Shown here piece by piece: positions 26,651 through 34,445 of a stretch of 64,000 bases of DNA. The stretch is taken from the NCBI RefSeq assembly GCF_022524345.1, contig NZ_JAKWJU010000002.1:3782001-3846000 (forward strand), written 5' to 3'. The notes beneath the pieces are model-generated. The model did not search any database and had not been told where the DNA came from. It worked only from the letters and a program-made list of their open reading frames with translations. The stretch is from Streptomyces marispadix (lineage in GTDB: Bacteria > Actinomycetota > Actinomycetes > Streptomycetales > Streptomycetaceae). Made by a program: the position numbers and the translations under genes. Each line of letters begins with the position of its first letter. Position 1 is the first letter of the stretch.

Positions 26651-28720
26651 GTGGCAGGAGGGACGGGGCGCACGCGCTCCGTATGGATGGACGTGAAGCG
26701 ATACTTCCGCGGGCCGGTCATGTGGATCGTGCTGGCCGTCCTCGCCGTGGTCGTGTTGATGCAGGTCGTCGGCTCTTCCGGCGGCTACAAGACGGTGGAC
26801 ACGGGACAGGTCGTCCAGGCGATCGACCAGGACAAGGTGAAGTCCGCCGAGCTCACGACGGGCGATGAGCAGATCGTGAAGCTCGAGCTCAAGGACGGCG
26901 CCAAGGTCGAGGACAGCGACAAGATCAAGGCGAGCTACATCGACTCCCAGGGTGTCGACCTCGCAAAGAAGCTCCAGAGCAAGTACGAGCAGAACGAGAT
27001 CACCAAGGGCTACACGGTCGCCCCGCAGCAGCAGAACCCGTTCGTCGGGATGCTGCTGTCGTTCCTGCCGTTCGTGCTCATCATCGTGGTCTTCCTGTTC
27101 CTGATGAACCAGATGCAGGGCGGCGGCTCCCGGGTCATGAACTTCGGGAAGTCGAAGGCCAAGCTGATCACCAAGGACACCCCCAAGACGACGTTCGCGG
27201 ACGTGGCCGGGTCGGACGAGGCGTGCGAAGAGCTCCAGGAGATCAAGGAGTTCCTCCAGGAGCCCGCCAAGTTCCAGGCGGTGGGCGCCAAGATCCCGAA
27301 GGGCGTGCTGCTCTACGGGCCGCCCGGCACGGGTAAGACGCTGCTGGCCCGCGCGGTCGCCGGCGAGGCCGGTGTGCCGTTCTACTCGATCTCCGGCTCC
27401 GACTTCGTCGAGATGTTCGTCGGTGTCGGTGCCTCCCGGGTACGCGACCTGTTCGAGCAGGCGAAGGCGAACGCGCCCGCGATCGTCTTCGTCGACGAGA
27501 TCGACGCCGTCGGACGCCACCGCGGCGCCGGCATGGGCGGCGGTCACGACGAGCGCGAGCAGACGCTGAACCAACTGCTCGTCGAGATGGACGGGTTCGA
27601 CGTCAAGGGCGGGGTCATCCTGATCGCCGCCACGAACCGGCCCGACATCCTCGACCCGGCGCTGCTGCGTCCCGGCCGCTTCGACCGGCAGATCGCCGTC
27701 GACCGGCCGGACATGCAGGGCAGGCACGAGATCCTGAAGGTCCACCAGAAGGGCAAGCCGATGGCGCCCGACGTGGACCTGGGAGCGGTCGCCCGCCGTA
27801 CGCCGGGCTTCACCGGCGCCGACCTCAGCAACGTGCTGAACGAGGCGGCGCTGCTCACGGCCCGCGGTGACCAGAAGCTCATCGACAACAGGTATCTGGA
27901 CGAGGCGATCGACCGGGTCGTCGCGGGTCCGCAGAAGCGGACCAGAATCATGAGCGACAAGGAGAAGAAGATCACCGCGTACCACGAGGGCGGTCACGCC
28001 CTGGTCGCGGCGGCTTCGCCGAACTCCGACCCCGTACACAAGATCACGATTCTCTCCAGAGGCCGGGCCCTCGGCTACACGATGGTGCTGCCGGACGAGG
28101 ACAAGTACTCCACGACGCGCAACGAGATGCTCGACCAGCTCGCGTACATGCTGGGCGGGCGCGCGGCCGAGGAGCTGGTCTTCCACGACCCGACGACGGG
28201 TGCGGCGAACGACATCGAGAAGGCGACGGCGACGGCGCGGGCCATGGTCACGCAGTACGGCATGACCGAGCGGCTGGGCGCGATCAAGTTCGGTTCCGAC
28301 CAGTCCGAGCCGTTCCTGGGCAAGGAGATGGGTCACCAGCGCGACTACTCCGAGGAGGTCGCCGGGCTGGTGGACGAGGAGGTCAAGAGCCTGATCGAGA
28401 CGGCGCACAACGAAGCCTGGGAGATCCTGGTGGAGAATCGCGACGTCCTCGACAACCTCGTTCTCGCGCTGCTGGAGAAGGAGACGCTGGGCAAGGAGGA
28501 GATCGCCGAGATCTTCGCCCCGGTCGTCAAGCGCCCGTCCCGTCCGGCCTGGACCGGCTCGTCCCGGCGTACGCCGTCGACGCGTCCTCCGGTCTCGTCT
28601 CCCGCTCTGAGCAACGGCAACGGCTCGGCGCCGAGCCTCGACAAGAGCGGCGGCGGCAAGGAGATCGGCCCGCATGAGTCGGAAGCCATCGTCGAGCCCG
28701 TCGACCCGACGGAGAACTGA
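26651..28720 (+). CDS. ftsH: ATP-dependent zinc metalloprotease FtsH
   Basis: Membrane-bound AAA+ protease degrading membrane and regulatory proteins as a hexamer. The N-terminal membrane segment is at about 22-40, the extracytoplasmic domain to 128, the second membrane segment at 133-152, Walker A GPPGTGKT at 223-230, Walker B IVFVDEID at 278-285, and the zinc site HEGGH at 445-449. The Ser/Thr/Gly-rich end after about 630 is disordered. GTG 26651 gives 689 residues, while ATG 26687 ([10 protein letters not shown]) matches the usual start of streptomycete homologues; neither has a clear Shine-Dalgarno sequence. It ends before a strong terminator. Confidence 0.96.
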   Translation: MAGGTGRTRSVWMDVKRYFRGPVMWIVLAVLAVVVLMQVVGSSGGYKTVDTGQVVQAIDQDKVKSAELTTGDEQIVKLELKDGAKVEDSDKIKASYIDSQGVDLAKKLQSKYEQNEITKGYTVAPQQQNPFVGMLLSFLPFVLIIVVFLFLMNQMQGGGSRVMNFGKSKAKLITKDTPKTTFADVAGSDEACEELQEIKEFLQEPAKFQAVGAKIPKGVLLYGPPGTGKTLLARAVAGEAGVPFYSISGSDFVEMFVGVGASRVRDLFEQAKANAPAIVFVDEIDAVGRHRGAGMGGGHDEREQTLNQLLVEMDGFDVKGGVILIAATNRPDILDPALLRPGRFDRQIAVDRPDMQGRHEILKVHQKGKPMAPDVDLGAVARRTPGFTGADLSNVLNEAALLTARGDQKLIDNRYLDEAIDRVVAGPQKRTRIMSDKEKKITAYHEGGHALVAAASPNSDPVHKITILSRGRALGYTMVLPDEDKYSTTRNEMLDQLAYMLGGRAAEELVFHDPTTGAANDIEKATATARAMVTQYGMTERLGAIKFGSDQSEPFLGKEMGHQRDYSEEVAGLVDEEVKSLIETAHNEAWEILVENRDVLDNLVLALLEKETLGKEEIAEIFAPVVKRPSRPAWTGSSRRTPSTRPPVSSPALSNGNGSAPSLDKSGGGKEIGPHESEAIVEPVDPTEN

Positions 28721-28787
28721 CGGAGGCGGAAGGCCGCCGGAGTCCTGGCAGCAGTAATTGTGTGACGGCCCACATTCGGGCCGTGGA

Positions 28788-28836
28788 ATTCAAGCCGCGC
28801 CCCCCGGGTTGTGAGACCTGAGGGGCGCGGCTGAAT
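28788..28836 (+). terminator. Hairpin terminator between ftsH and folE
   Basis: AGCCGCGCCCC (28793-28803) pairs perfectly with GGGGCGCGGCT (28822-28832), extended by ATTCA/TGAAT with one bulged A. The 18-base loop contains GTTGTGAGACCTG. It separates ftsH from folE although both run in the same direction. Confidence 0.85.
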
Positions 28837-28893
28837 GTGTGCGCACACATGCGCGGGCCACGGGCAGGCGCAGGTATCAGGAACGAGGCAGAG

Positions 28894-29502
28894 ATGACCG
28901 ACCCGGTGACGCTCGGTGGGGAGAGCGACTTCCCGCACGCCGACTTCGACGAGAAGCGCGCGGAGAACGCCGTACGCGAACTGCTGATCGCGGTCGGCGA
29001 GGACCCGGACCGCGAGGGGCTGCTGGAGACTCCGGCGCGTGTGATGCGTGCGTACAAGGAGATGTTCGCCGGGCTGCACCAGCGTCCCGAGGACGTGCTG
29101 ACGACCACCTTCGACCTGGGGCACGACGAGATGGTCCTGGTGAAGGACATCGAGGTGTTCAGCACCTGCGAGCACCATCTGGTGCCGTTCCACGGTGTCG
29201 CGCACGTCGGCTACATCCCTTCGACGGACGGCAAGATCACCGGGCTGTCCAAGCTCGCGCGTCTCGTGGACGTCTACGCACGGCGACCCCAGGTCCAGGA
29301 GCGGCTGACCACGCAGATCGCGGAGGCGCTGATGCGGATACTGGAGCCGCGCGGCGTGATCGTCGTCGTGGAGTGCGAGCACATGTGCATGTCGATGCGC
29401 GGCATACGCAAGCCGGGGGCGAAGACGCTCACCTCGGCGGTGCGCGGGCAGTTGAGGGATGCCGCCACGCGTTCCGAGGCGATGAGCCTGATACTGCGCT
29501 GA
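28894..29502 (+). CDS. folE: GTP cyclohydrolase I
   Basis: First enzyme of folate synthesis: GTP to dihydroneopterin triphosphate, a homodecamer with zinc. The zinc ligands are seen as C92 and H95 ([13 protein letters not shown]) and C165 ([13 protein letters not shown]). Other family blocks are [15 protein letters not shown] and [20 protein letters not shown]. The start ATG 28894 lies after GAACGAGGCAGAG and gives 202 residues, the usual length; the upstream extension from 28837 overlaps the terminator. The remaining folate genes are on the opposite strand just downstream. Confidence 0.97.
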   Translation: MTDPVTLGGESDFPHADFDEKRAENAVRELLIAVGEDPDREGLLETPARVMRAYKEMFAGLHQRPEDVLTTTFDLGHDEMVLVKDIEVFSTCEHHLVPFHGVAHVGYIPSTDGKITGLSKLARLVDVYARRPQVQERLTTQIAEALMRILEPRGVIVVVECEHMCMSMRGIRKPGAKTLTSAVRGQLRDAATRSEAMSLILR

Positions 29503-29648
29503 TACGGGCAGGCGCTGATACTGCGCCGAGGCGCGACACCCGTGCTGGGCCCGTCACCGCGCTGAACTCGTCACCGTGCTGGGCTTGTTACGGCGCGGGC
29601 CTGCGGGGGCGAGTTCGAGCCGCCGACTTCCGCCGCGCCGCGTTCAGT

Positions 29649-30137
29649 TCAAGCCGTCGACGTCGCCGACGGGTCGTCGTTGTCGTCCTCCGGGAGCCGG
29701 CAGACCCGTTGCAGGAAGAGCGCCGTCACCACCACCGCGATCCCCGCCGCGACGGACAAGCCCGCGTAGATCGTCTGGTCCTGACGGGCCGGAGCCTCCG
29801 ACGGGTCCATCAGCAGCGCCACCCCCACGCCCCCGTAGATCCCGGAGACCAGCGACGCCACCAGGGCGCTGGCATGTCCGAAGAGGACGGCGCGGGCCGC
29901 CATCATCGGGTCGACGCCCTTCGCTCCCGGTTCGCGCTCGCGCTGTGCCTTGAGCCGGGAGCGCAGCGAGAGTGCGGTGGCCAGCAGGACCGTGGCGATG
30001 ATCGCCAGTACGACGGGAGCCGCGACGGGCACGGCGGGCAGTGTGTCCAGCGAACTCCACAGCCGCGCGACCGCCCAGGCCAGTACCCCGGCGACGACGA
30101 AGACACCCGTCAGGACGGGGATACGCAGTTCCTTCAC
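29649..30137 (-). CDS. DUF3180 family membrane protein
   Basis: A 162-residue membrane protein with four hydrophobic segments (about 9-27, 37-57, 83-105 and 120-142), starting VKELRIPVLTGVFVVAG and ending in an acidic Asp/Asn-rich tail. It belongs to the DUF3180 family, which regularly follows folK in actinobacteria, and its function is unknown. The GTG at 30137 lies 14 bases after the folK stop, so it is the last gene of the folB-folK operon. It converges on folE, with 146 bp between the stops and no clear hairpin. Confidence 0.88.
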   Translation of the reverse strand: MKELRIPVLTGVFVVAGVLAWAVARLWSSLDTLPAVPVAAPVVLAIIATVLLATALSLRSRLKAQREREPGAKGVDPMMAARAVLFGHASALVASLVSGIYGGVGVALLMDPSEAPARQDQTIYAGLSVAAGIAVVVTALFLQRVCRLPEDDNDDPSATSTA

Positions 30138-30151
30138 GGGGTTCCCAACGA

Positions 30152-30748
30152 CTACTCGGGCAGGCTGAGTTCCAGGTCCGTACGGGCCGCGACGCCTTCG
30201 CGTCCCAGCGTGGCCAGAAGCTCCGCCACCGTGCCCTGGCCGGGCACTTCCGCGGTCGGGTCGATGTCGTGCCACGGTACGAGCACGAAGGCCCGTTCGT
30301 GGGCGCGCGGATGAGGAAGCGTCAGCCGGGGATCGTCGGAGACGACGTCCTGATAGGCGACGATGTCGACGTCTATCGTGCGGGGTCCCCAGCGCTCCTC
30401 CCGCACCCTTTCGAGAGCCTCCTCGATCGCGTGTCCGCGTTCCAGGAGCGAACCGGGCGGCAGGGTCGTACGTACGAGGACGACAGCGTTGAAGTACGTG
30501 GCCTGGCTGCCCGGGTCGACGCCCCACGGTTCCGTCTCGTAGACGGGGGAGACGGCGAGGACCTTCATCCCCGGGGTGTCGGCGAGCGCGTCGACCGCGC
30601 TCTGAAGCCGCTCAAGGCGGTTGCCCACGTTGCTGCCGAGGGCGATCACCGCCTGCTGGGGGTTGTGGAGTGTGGTGTCGGCGGCATCGACCTGGCGCAC
30701 GACGGAGGCGGGCACCGGCTGTACGGTCGGGTCACTGTTCGGCGTCAT
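30152..30748 (-). CDS. folK: 6-hydroxymethyl-7,8-dihydropterin pyrophosphokinase
   Basis: Transfers pyrophosphate from ATP to 6-hydroxymethyl-dihydropterin, making the substrate of FolP. Family motifs: VIALGSNVGNRLERLQSAVD, VYETEPWGVDPGSQATYFNA, and the signature EERWGPRTIDVDIVAYQD with RLTLPHPRAHERAFVLVP. The 198-residue protein has a 33-residue hydrophilic N-terminal extension before VIALGSN. The ATG start overlaps the folB stop as ATGA. Confidence 0.96.
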   Translation of the reverse strand: MTPNSDPTVQPVPASVVRQVDAADTTLHNPQQAVIALGSNVGNRLERLQSAVDALADTPGMKVLAVSPVYETEPWGVDPGSQATYFNAVVLVRTTLPPGSLLERGHAIEEALERVREERWGPRTIDVDIVAYQDVVSDDPRLTLPHPRAHERAFVLVPWHDIDPTAEVPGQGTVAELLATLGREGVAARTDLELSLPE

Positions 30749-31113
30749 GCGCGGCTCCGCTTGATAGTGATGGTCACGTCGTCGAAGGGGACGGTGATCG
30801 GGGCGTCCGGCTTGTGCACGATCACCTCCGCCACCTGTACGCGCGTATGTGAGAGGCAGACGTCGGCGATCCGCTGCGCGAGGGTCTCGATCAGTTCTAC
30901 GGGCTCTCCCTCGACGATCTTGACGATCTCCTCGGCGAGAACGCCGTAGTGAACGGTCTTGGTGAGGTCGTCGCCCTCCGCGGCGGGCCGGGTGTCCAGG
31001 CCCAGCTCCACGTCCACGACGAAGATCTGGCCCTGTTCCCGTTCCCGTTCGAGGACGCCGTGATGCCCGCGGGCCCGAAGGCCCCGCAGTGCGAGGTGGT
31101 CCACGCGAATCAC
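30745..31113 (-). CDS. folB: Dihydroneopterin aldolase
   Basis: Cleaves dihydroneopterin to 6-hydroxymethyl-dihydropterin and glycolaldehyde, forming octamers. The family pattern is visible: ALRGLRARGHHGVLEREREQ with the conserved GxxGVxxxER, DLTKTVHYGVLAEEIVKIVE, and HKPDAPITVPFDDVTITI at the end. GTG 31113 (122 residues, VIRVDHLALRG) follows GAGGAC and fits the family length; a longer reading from 31173 adds a Pro/Arg-rich stretch without support. It leads the folB-folK-DUF3180 unit. Confidence 0.94.
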   Translation of the reverse strand: MIRVDHLALRGLRARGHHGVLEREREQGQIFVVDVELGLDTRPAAEGDDLTKTVHYGVLAEEIVKIVEGEPVELIETLAQRIADVCLSHTRVQVAEVIVHKPDAPITVPFDDVTITIKRSRA

Positions 31114-31443
31114 TCCCGTCCTCGGTCTCGGTCCTGGTCGTGGCGGGCGGCGGGGGATGCGCCTCTTCCGCATCGAATCTACCCGCGGACGGTCGCCGTA
31201 CCTGCCCGGGGCGGGTGCCTACCCGACAGCGTCGAGGCCCACGCTCGCATTCCGCGCGGGCTGCTGCGAAGGAGTGGCACGGGCCACACCCGGGGTGGGC
31301 GCGAATGCATGCCGGGCGCACTCCGCCGCATACGCGCTGCGCATGAGCCCCCTCGGACGGCTGTGTACGGCCGCTGCGTCGGGCCTTTTACGGGGCGCGC
31401 ATCGGTGCTGGGCGGCGGTGCTGGGCGTCGGTGCCGGGCGGGG
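31114..31443. other. Spacer between the NTF2-like gene and folB
   Basis: I see no gene in these 330 bases. It separates folP-NTF2 from folB-folK-DUF3180 on the minus strand, so a folB promoter or terminator should lie here, but no convincing stem or promoter pair was found. Confidence 0.5.
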
Positions 31444-31920
31444 TCAGAGCGTGACGTCGCCGTCGTCGAGGCCGCCCTCGTCTTCGTCGTCCTCGCGCTC
31501 GACCAGCACCGGCGAACCGTGGTGCGACCACACCTTCCAGCGGCCGCCCTCGTCCCTGCGGAAGACGTTGGTGGCGACGACCAGGCCGCCTACGAGGGGG
31601 CCCGCGGAGCCGTCGTCCTCGGCGGGGCCGCCGCTGAGGATGTTCTCGGTGCAGCTCACCAGGGCGGTGTCGCCGTGGACGGCGACCTCGACGTCCGTGA
31701 GGAAGAACTGCACGTAGTCGGTGTTCGCCATGATCAGGGCGTAGGAGCGCAGTACCTCGTCGCGTCCGGTGAGCACCGGCCAGCCGGGGTGCACGACGCT
31801 GATGCCGTCGTTCATCCACAGGTCTTGCAGGGCGTCCAGGTCGGCGTGCTCGACCGCGTCGTACAGGGCGGTGTTGGCGGCCTCGACCGCCTCGATGTCG
31901 GTACGGGCGCCGCGGCTCAC
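31444..31920 (-). CDS. NTF2-like (SnoaL/DUF4440-type) protein
   Basis: A 158-residue cone-fold protein of the nuclear transport factor 2 superfamily. The helical opening (IEAVEAANTALYDAVEHADL), LDALQDLWMNDGISVVHPGW, the strand pair, and FRRDEGGRWKVWSHHGSPVL are all typical. The end is a short acidic Glu/Asp tail. These domains bind small ligands or act as isomerase-like enzymes, and no specific reaction can be assigned. The GTG start overlaps the folP stop as GTGA, so it is translated together with folP. A link to pterin chemistry is suggested only by this coupling. Confidence 0.88.
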   Translation of the reverse strand: MSRGARTDIEAVEAANTALYDAVEHADLDALQDLWMNDGISVVHPGWPVLTGRDEVLRSYALIMANTDYVQFFLTDVEVAVHGDTALVSCTENILSGGPAEDDGSAGPLVGGLVVATNVFRRDEGGRWKVWSHHGSPVLVEREDDEDEGGLDDGDVTL

Positions 31921-32867
31921 CCGCGCCGCCCCTGGTCGTCGGCGGGCGCGGGGCCGGCGGCGGGCGACGGCGTTCCGTGGCCCGTGCGGTGGCCCGTATC
32001 CGGTGGGTCCGCGGCGTTCTCGACGGCGTGTACGACGCGCACCGCGTCCGCGCTCGCCCGCACCTCGTGCACACGTACGGCCCAGGCGCCCTCGCGGGCG
32101 GCGAGCGCGGTGACCGCGGCGGTGGCGGCGTCACGTTCGCGCGCCGGGGGCACCGGGGCGTCGCCGCCATCGGCGAGCACACGGCCCAGGAACCGCTTAC
32201 GGGAGGCGGCCACCAGCAGCGGGCGGCCCAACTCACGGCGCAGACGGCCCAGTTCGGCCACGAGGCGGAGGTCGTGCGGGGCCTGCTTGGCGAAGCCGAG
32301 GCCCGGGTCGGCGATGATGCGGGCCGGGGAGACGCCGCCGTCGACGGCGCGGTCCAGGCTGGCGCGCAGCTCGGTGAGGACCTCGCTCGTCACGTCGTCG
32401 TAGACGGCGCGGTTGTTCATGTCGATGGACTGGCCGCGCCAGTGCATGACGACGAAGGGGACCTTCGCGGAGGCCACCGTGGGGACCATGCGGGGGTCGG
32501 CGAGGCCGCCGCTGACGTCGTTGACGAGCACGGCGCCCGCTTCCAGGGCCTGCTCGGCGACGGAGGCACGCATGGTGTCGACGCTGACGAGTACGTTCTC
32601 GGAGACCAGCCCGCGCACCACGGGCAGCACCCGCCTCAACTCCTCGGCCTCGTCCACACGGGGTGCGCCGGGACGGGTCGACTCCCCGCCGACGTCGATC
32701 AGGTCCGCGCCCTCGGCTACGAGGTGGAGGCCGTGCTTGACGGCGACTTCGCTGTCGAACCACTTGCCGCCGTCGGAGAAGGAGTCCGGGGTGACGTTGA
32801 CCACCCCCATCACTGCACAGCGGTTCCATTCCGGGAGTCCGGTGACGCGGCCACGCGATGGGTTCAT
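31917..32867 (-). CDS. folP: Dihydropteroate synthase
   Basis: Condenses hydroxymethyl-dihydropterin pyrophosphate with p-aminobenzoate; target of sulfonamides. The signatures are GVVNVTPDSFSDGGKWFD, ADLIDVGGESTRPGA, NDVSGGLADPRM and LVAASRKRFLG. The TIM-barrel core ends near residue 285 and is followed by a Pro/Gly/His-rich tail of about 30 residues. The product is 316 residues. ATG 32867 is used. It is the first gene of the folP-NTF2 pair and probably has its promoter in 32868-32981. Confidence 0.96.
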   Translation of the reverse strand: MNPSRGRVTGLPEWNRCAVMGVVNVTPDSFSDGGKWFDSEVAVKHGLHLVAEGADLIDVGGESTRPGAPRVDEAEELRRVLPVVRGLVSENVLVSVDTMRASVAEQALEAGAVLVNDVSGGLADPRMVPTVASAKVPFVVMHWRGQSIDMNNRAVYDDVTSEVLTELRASLDRAVDGGVSPARIIADPGLGFAKQAPHDLRLVAELGRLRRELGRPLLVAASRKRFLGRVLADGGDAPVPPARERDAATAAVTALAAREGAWAVRVHEVRASADAVRVVHAVENAADPPDTGHRTGHGTPSPAAGPAPADDQGRRG

Positions 32868-32981
32868 GTGTCCAGCGTAGGGCGCCTGCCTTGTCGGGGA
32901 AGGACGGGTGGGGCGACGGGGTGGACGGCGGGAGGGGGCGAGGGGAGCGCCGGGGCCGTAGCGGAGTCCGCGGCGGAATGG

Positions 32982-33536
32982 TCAGGCGGTGCCCGGACCG
33001 GGACCGCCTGACCGGTCGCCAGGGCCCGTGACCGGGAGTCCGGCCGCACGCCAAGCCTGGAAGCCGCCTTCCAGGTCGGTCGCCCGGTGCAGTCCCAGCT
33101 CCCGCAGCGAGCGGGCGGCGAGGCTGGAGGCGTAGCCCTCGTTGCACACCACGACCACGAGCAGGTCGAACGCCTTGGGGTCTCCCCAGGCCCCTCGGGC
33201 CGGGGGGAAGGCCTCGGGGGAGCGGTGCGGGCAGGTCGGGTCGAGGCGCCACTCCAGCTCGTTGCGTTCTACGACGAGGGCTCCGGGGATGGTGCCGTCC
33301 CGTTCACGCAGGGCCGCGTAGCGGATGTCGACGAGCAGGGCGTCCTCGTCGCGCCGTGCGCGTGCGGCGGCCTCCGGGGTGAGGCGGGCCAGGCCCGAGC
33401 GGACCGACTCCAGCAGGGAGTCGACGCGGCTCGGGCGGCCGTCATCTGGCGGGCCGGGTGCCGGGTGCGGACCGGGGCGCGGATCGGCGGCGCCGTCCGC
33501 CGGGGGCGGCTGAGGGGCGCGTACCTGCTCCGTCAT
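32982..33536 (-). CDS. Rhodanese-like sulfurtransferase domain protein
   Basis: Single-domain rhodanese of 184 residues. The N-terminal 35 residues are Pro-rich and probably unstructured. The core contains ALLVDIRYAALRERDGTIPG and the active loop VVVCNEGYASSLAARSLREL with the catalytic Cys at its start, ending GGFQAWRAAGLPV. It would carry persulfide sulfur. The ATG overlaps the cysteine dioxygenase stop as ATGA, so the two are made together, consistent with cysteine sulfur metabolism. Confidence 0.93.
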   Translation of the reverse strand: MTEQVRAPQPPPADGAADPRPGPHPAPGPPDDGRPSRVDSLLESVRSGLARLTPEAAARARRDEDALLVDIRYAALRERDGTIPGALVVERNELEWRLDPTCPHRSPEAFPPARGAWGDPKAFDLLVVVVCNEGYASSLAARSLRELGLHRATDLEGGFQAWRAAGLPVTGPGDRSGGPGPGTA

Positions 33537-34159
33537 TCCCACTCGCCCGGACGCTCGATCTGTTCCAGGCGCAGCAGCGATCCCGTACGGCTGTAGCGGC
33601 GCATCAGCGGAAGCGGCGGGTAGTAGGCGTGCACGGAGATCGCGTGCTGGTCCTCGGTTTCGTTGAGCACCTGGTGCACGTGGTGGGGGCCGAAGGCGCG
33701 TCCGCGGCCCTCGGTGAGCTGCCGTTCGCGGTCGACGCCGTCCGCGAGTTCCAGCGTCTTCCACCCCTCGGTGGGGATGCGGGCGGCGAGGGACTGCTCG
33801 GTGAGGCGACCGCGGGCCGTGGTGAAGGCGCCGTGGGAGCCGCCGTGGTCGTGCCAGCCCGTACCGGTGCCGGGGGGCCAGCCGATGATCCATGCCTCGC
33901 TGCCGCCGGGGCCGTTGAGCCGCAGCCATGTGCGGCCCTCGGGGTCGAGGGGGAGGGAGGCGACGAGTCCGGCGTCGGCGGCAGTCCTGCGTACGAAGTC
34001 GAGAAGCTCTGCCTGGGTGGGGGCGGGAGCGTCGGCTGCCCCGGCGGGCGAGCCGGTGCCGGTACCGGCAGCGGAGGCGGGCCCGGAGACAGAACCGGAA
34101 GGAGAACCGGAACCGGATTCGGAACCGGACACAGGTGTTGCGGGGGATGCGGAAGACAC
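33533..34159 (-). CDS. Cysteine dioxygenase
   Basis: Mononuclear Fe(II) cupin that oxidises cysteine to cysteine sulfinate. The metal His motif WHDHGGSHGAFTTARG (about 102-117) and the second-motif His in FGPHHVHQVLN are present, with Trp-rich IIGWPPGTGTGWHD ahead. The 208-residue protein has an unusual Ser/Gly/Thr-rich first 45 residues. GTG 34159 follows AGGACGG. The gene is preceded by a small Cys-rich leader ORF and a hairpin, and overlaps the rhodanese gene. Substrate could be another thiol carboxylate, since bacterial members vary. Confidence 0.92.
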   Translation of the reverse strand: MSSASPATPVSGSESGSGSPSGSVSGPASAAGTGTGSPAGAADAPAPTQAELLDFVRRTAADAGLVASLPLDPEGRTWLRLNGPGGSEAWIIGWPPGTGTGWHDHGGSHGAFTTARGRLTEQSLAARIPTEGWKTLELADGVDRERQLTEGRGRAFGPHHVHQVLNETEDQHAISVHAYYPPLPLMRRYSRTGSLLRLEQIERPGEWE

Positions 34160-34187
34160 GGAAACCGTCCTGGATGCGATCGAAGGG

Positions 34188-34208
34188 CGCGCTCACCGAC
34201 TGAGCGCG
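34188..34208 (-). promoter_or_regulatory. Hairpin between leader peptide and cysteine dioxygenase gene
   Basis: CGCGCTCA (34188-34195) pairs perfectly with TGAGCGCG (34201-34208) around CCGAC. It begins 16 bases after the leader stop and ends 28 bases before the dioxygenase start. The position suits an attenuator or a ribosome-occupancy switch, but there is no U-tract. Confidence 0.5.
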
Positions 34209-34224
34209 GCATGGCCTGACTTGA

Positions 34225-34311
34225 TCAGCAGGACGGACGACACACGCAGCCCACGTAGCGGAGAAGGTCGAGATGGACCCTCCGCCAGGGGTGCAGTGCG
34301 GTGCCGTTCAT
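34225..34311 (-). CDS. Cys-rich leader peptide upstream of cysteine dioxygenase
   Basis: A 28-codon ORF (ATG 34311, stop 34225) encodes MNGTALHPWRRVHLDLLRYV then GCVCRPSC. The RRVHxDLxR core followed by terminal Cys resembles the short 'putative leader peptides' found before sulfur-metabolism genes in Streptomyces. Three of its last seven codons are Cys, so ribosome progress would sense charged tRNA-Cys. It is followed by a hairpin and the cysteine dioxygenase gene on the same strand. No strong Shine-Dalgarno sequence is seen, so a leaderless transcript is possible. Family match is from memory. Confidence 0.6.
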   Translation of the reverse strand: MNGTALHPWRRVHLDLLRYVGCVCRPSC

Positions 34312-34387
34312 GCGGTGGAGTGAAACACGAGTCCGTGTGGTGGTCAACTTGCGTCCACGTACGGGGCGATGGGGTGCCGCGACGGAG

Positions 34388-34417
34388 CGCTGCACACGGA
34401 ACGGCCCGTGTGCAGCG
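34388..34417. terminator. Hairpin terminator after the OpuC-type ATPase gene
   Basis: CGCTGCACACGG (34388-34399) pairs perfectly with CCGTGTGCAGCG (34406-34417) around a six-base loop. It lies 29 bases past the ABC ATPase stop on the minus strand and upstream of the leader peptide. Confidence 0.8.
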
Positions 34418-34445
34418 GCGGCCGGCACCGGTCGGCCTCCTCCGC

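Noticed and set aside
25751..28675. 974-codon minus-strand frame opposite hpt and ftsH
   Set aside because: Shadow of two well-identified genes.
28740..28895. Riboswitch before folE
   Set aside because: The structured element is a simple terminator hairpin for ftsH; no conserved pterin- or folate-riboswitch features recognised.
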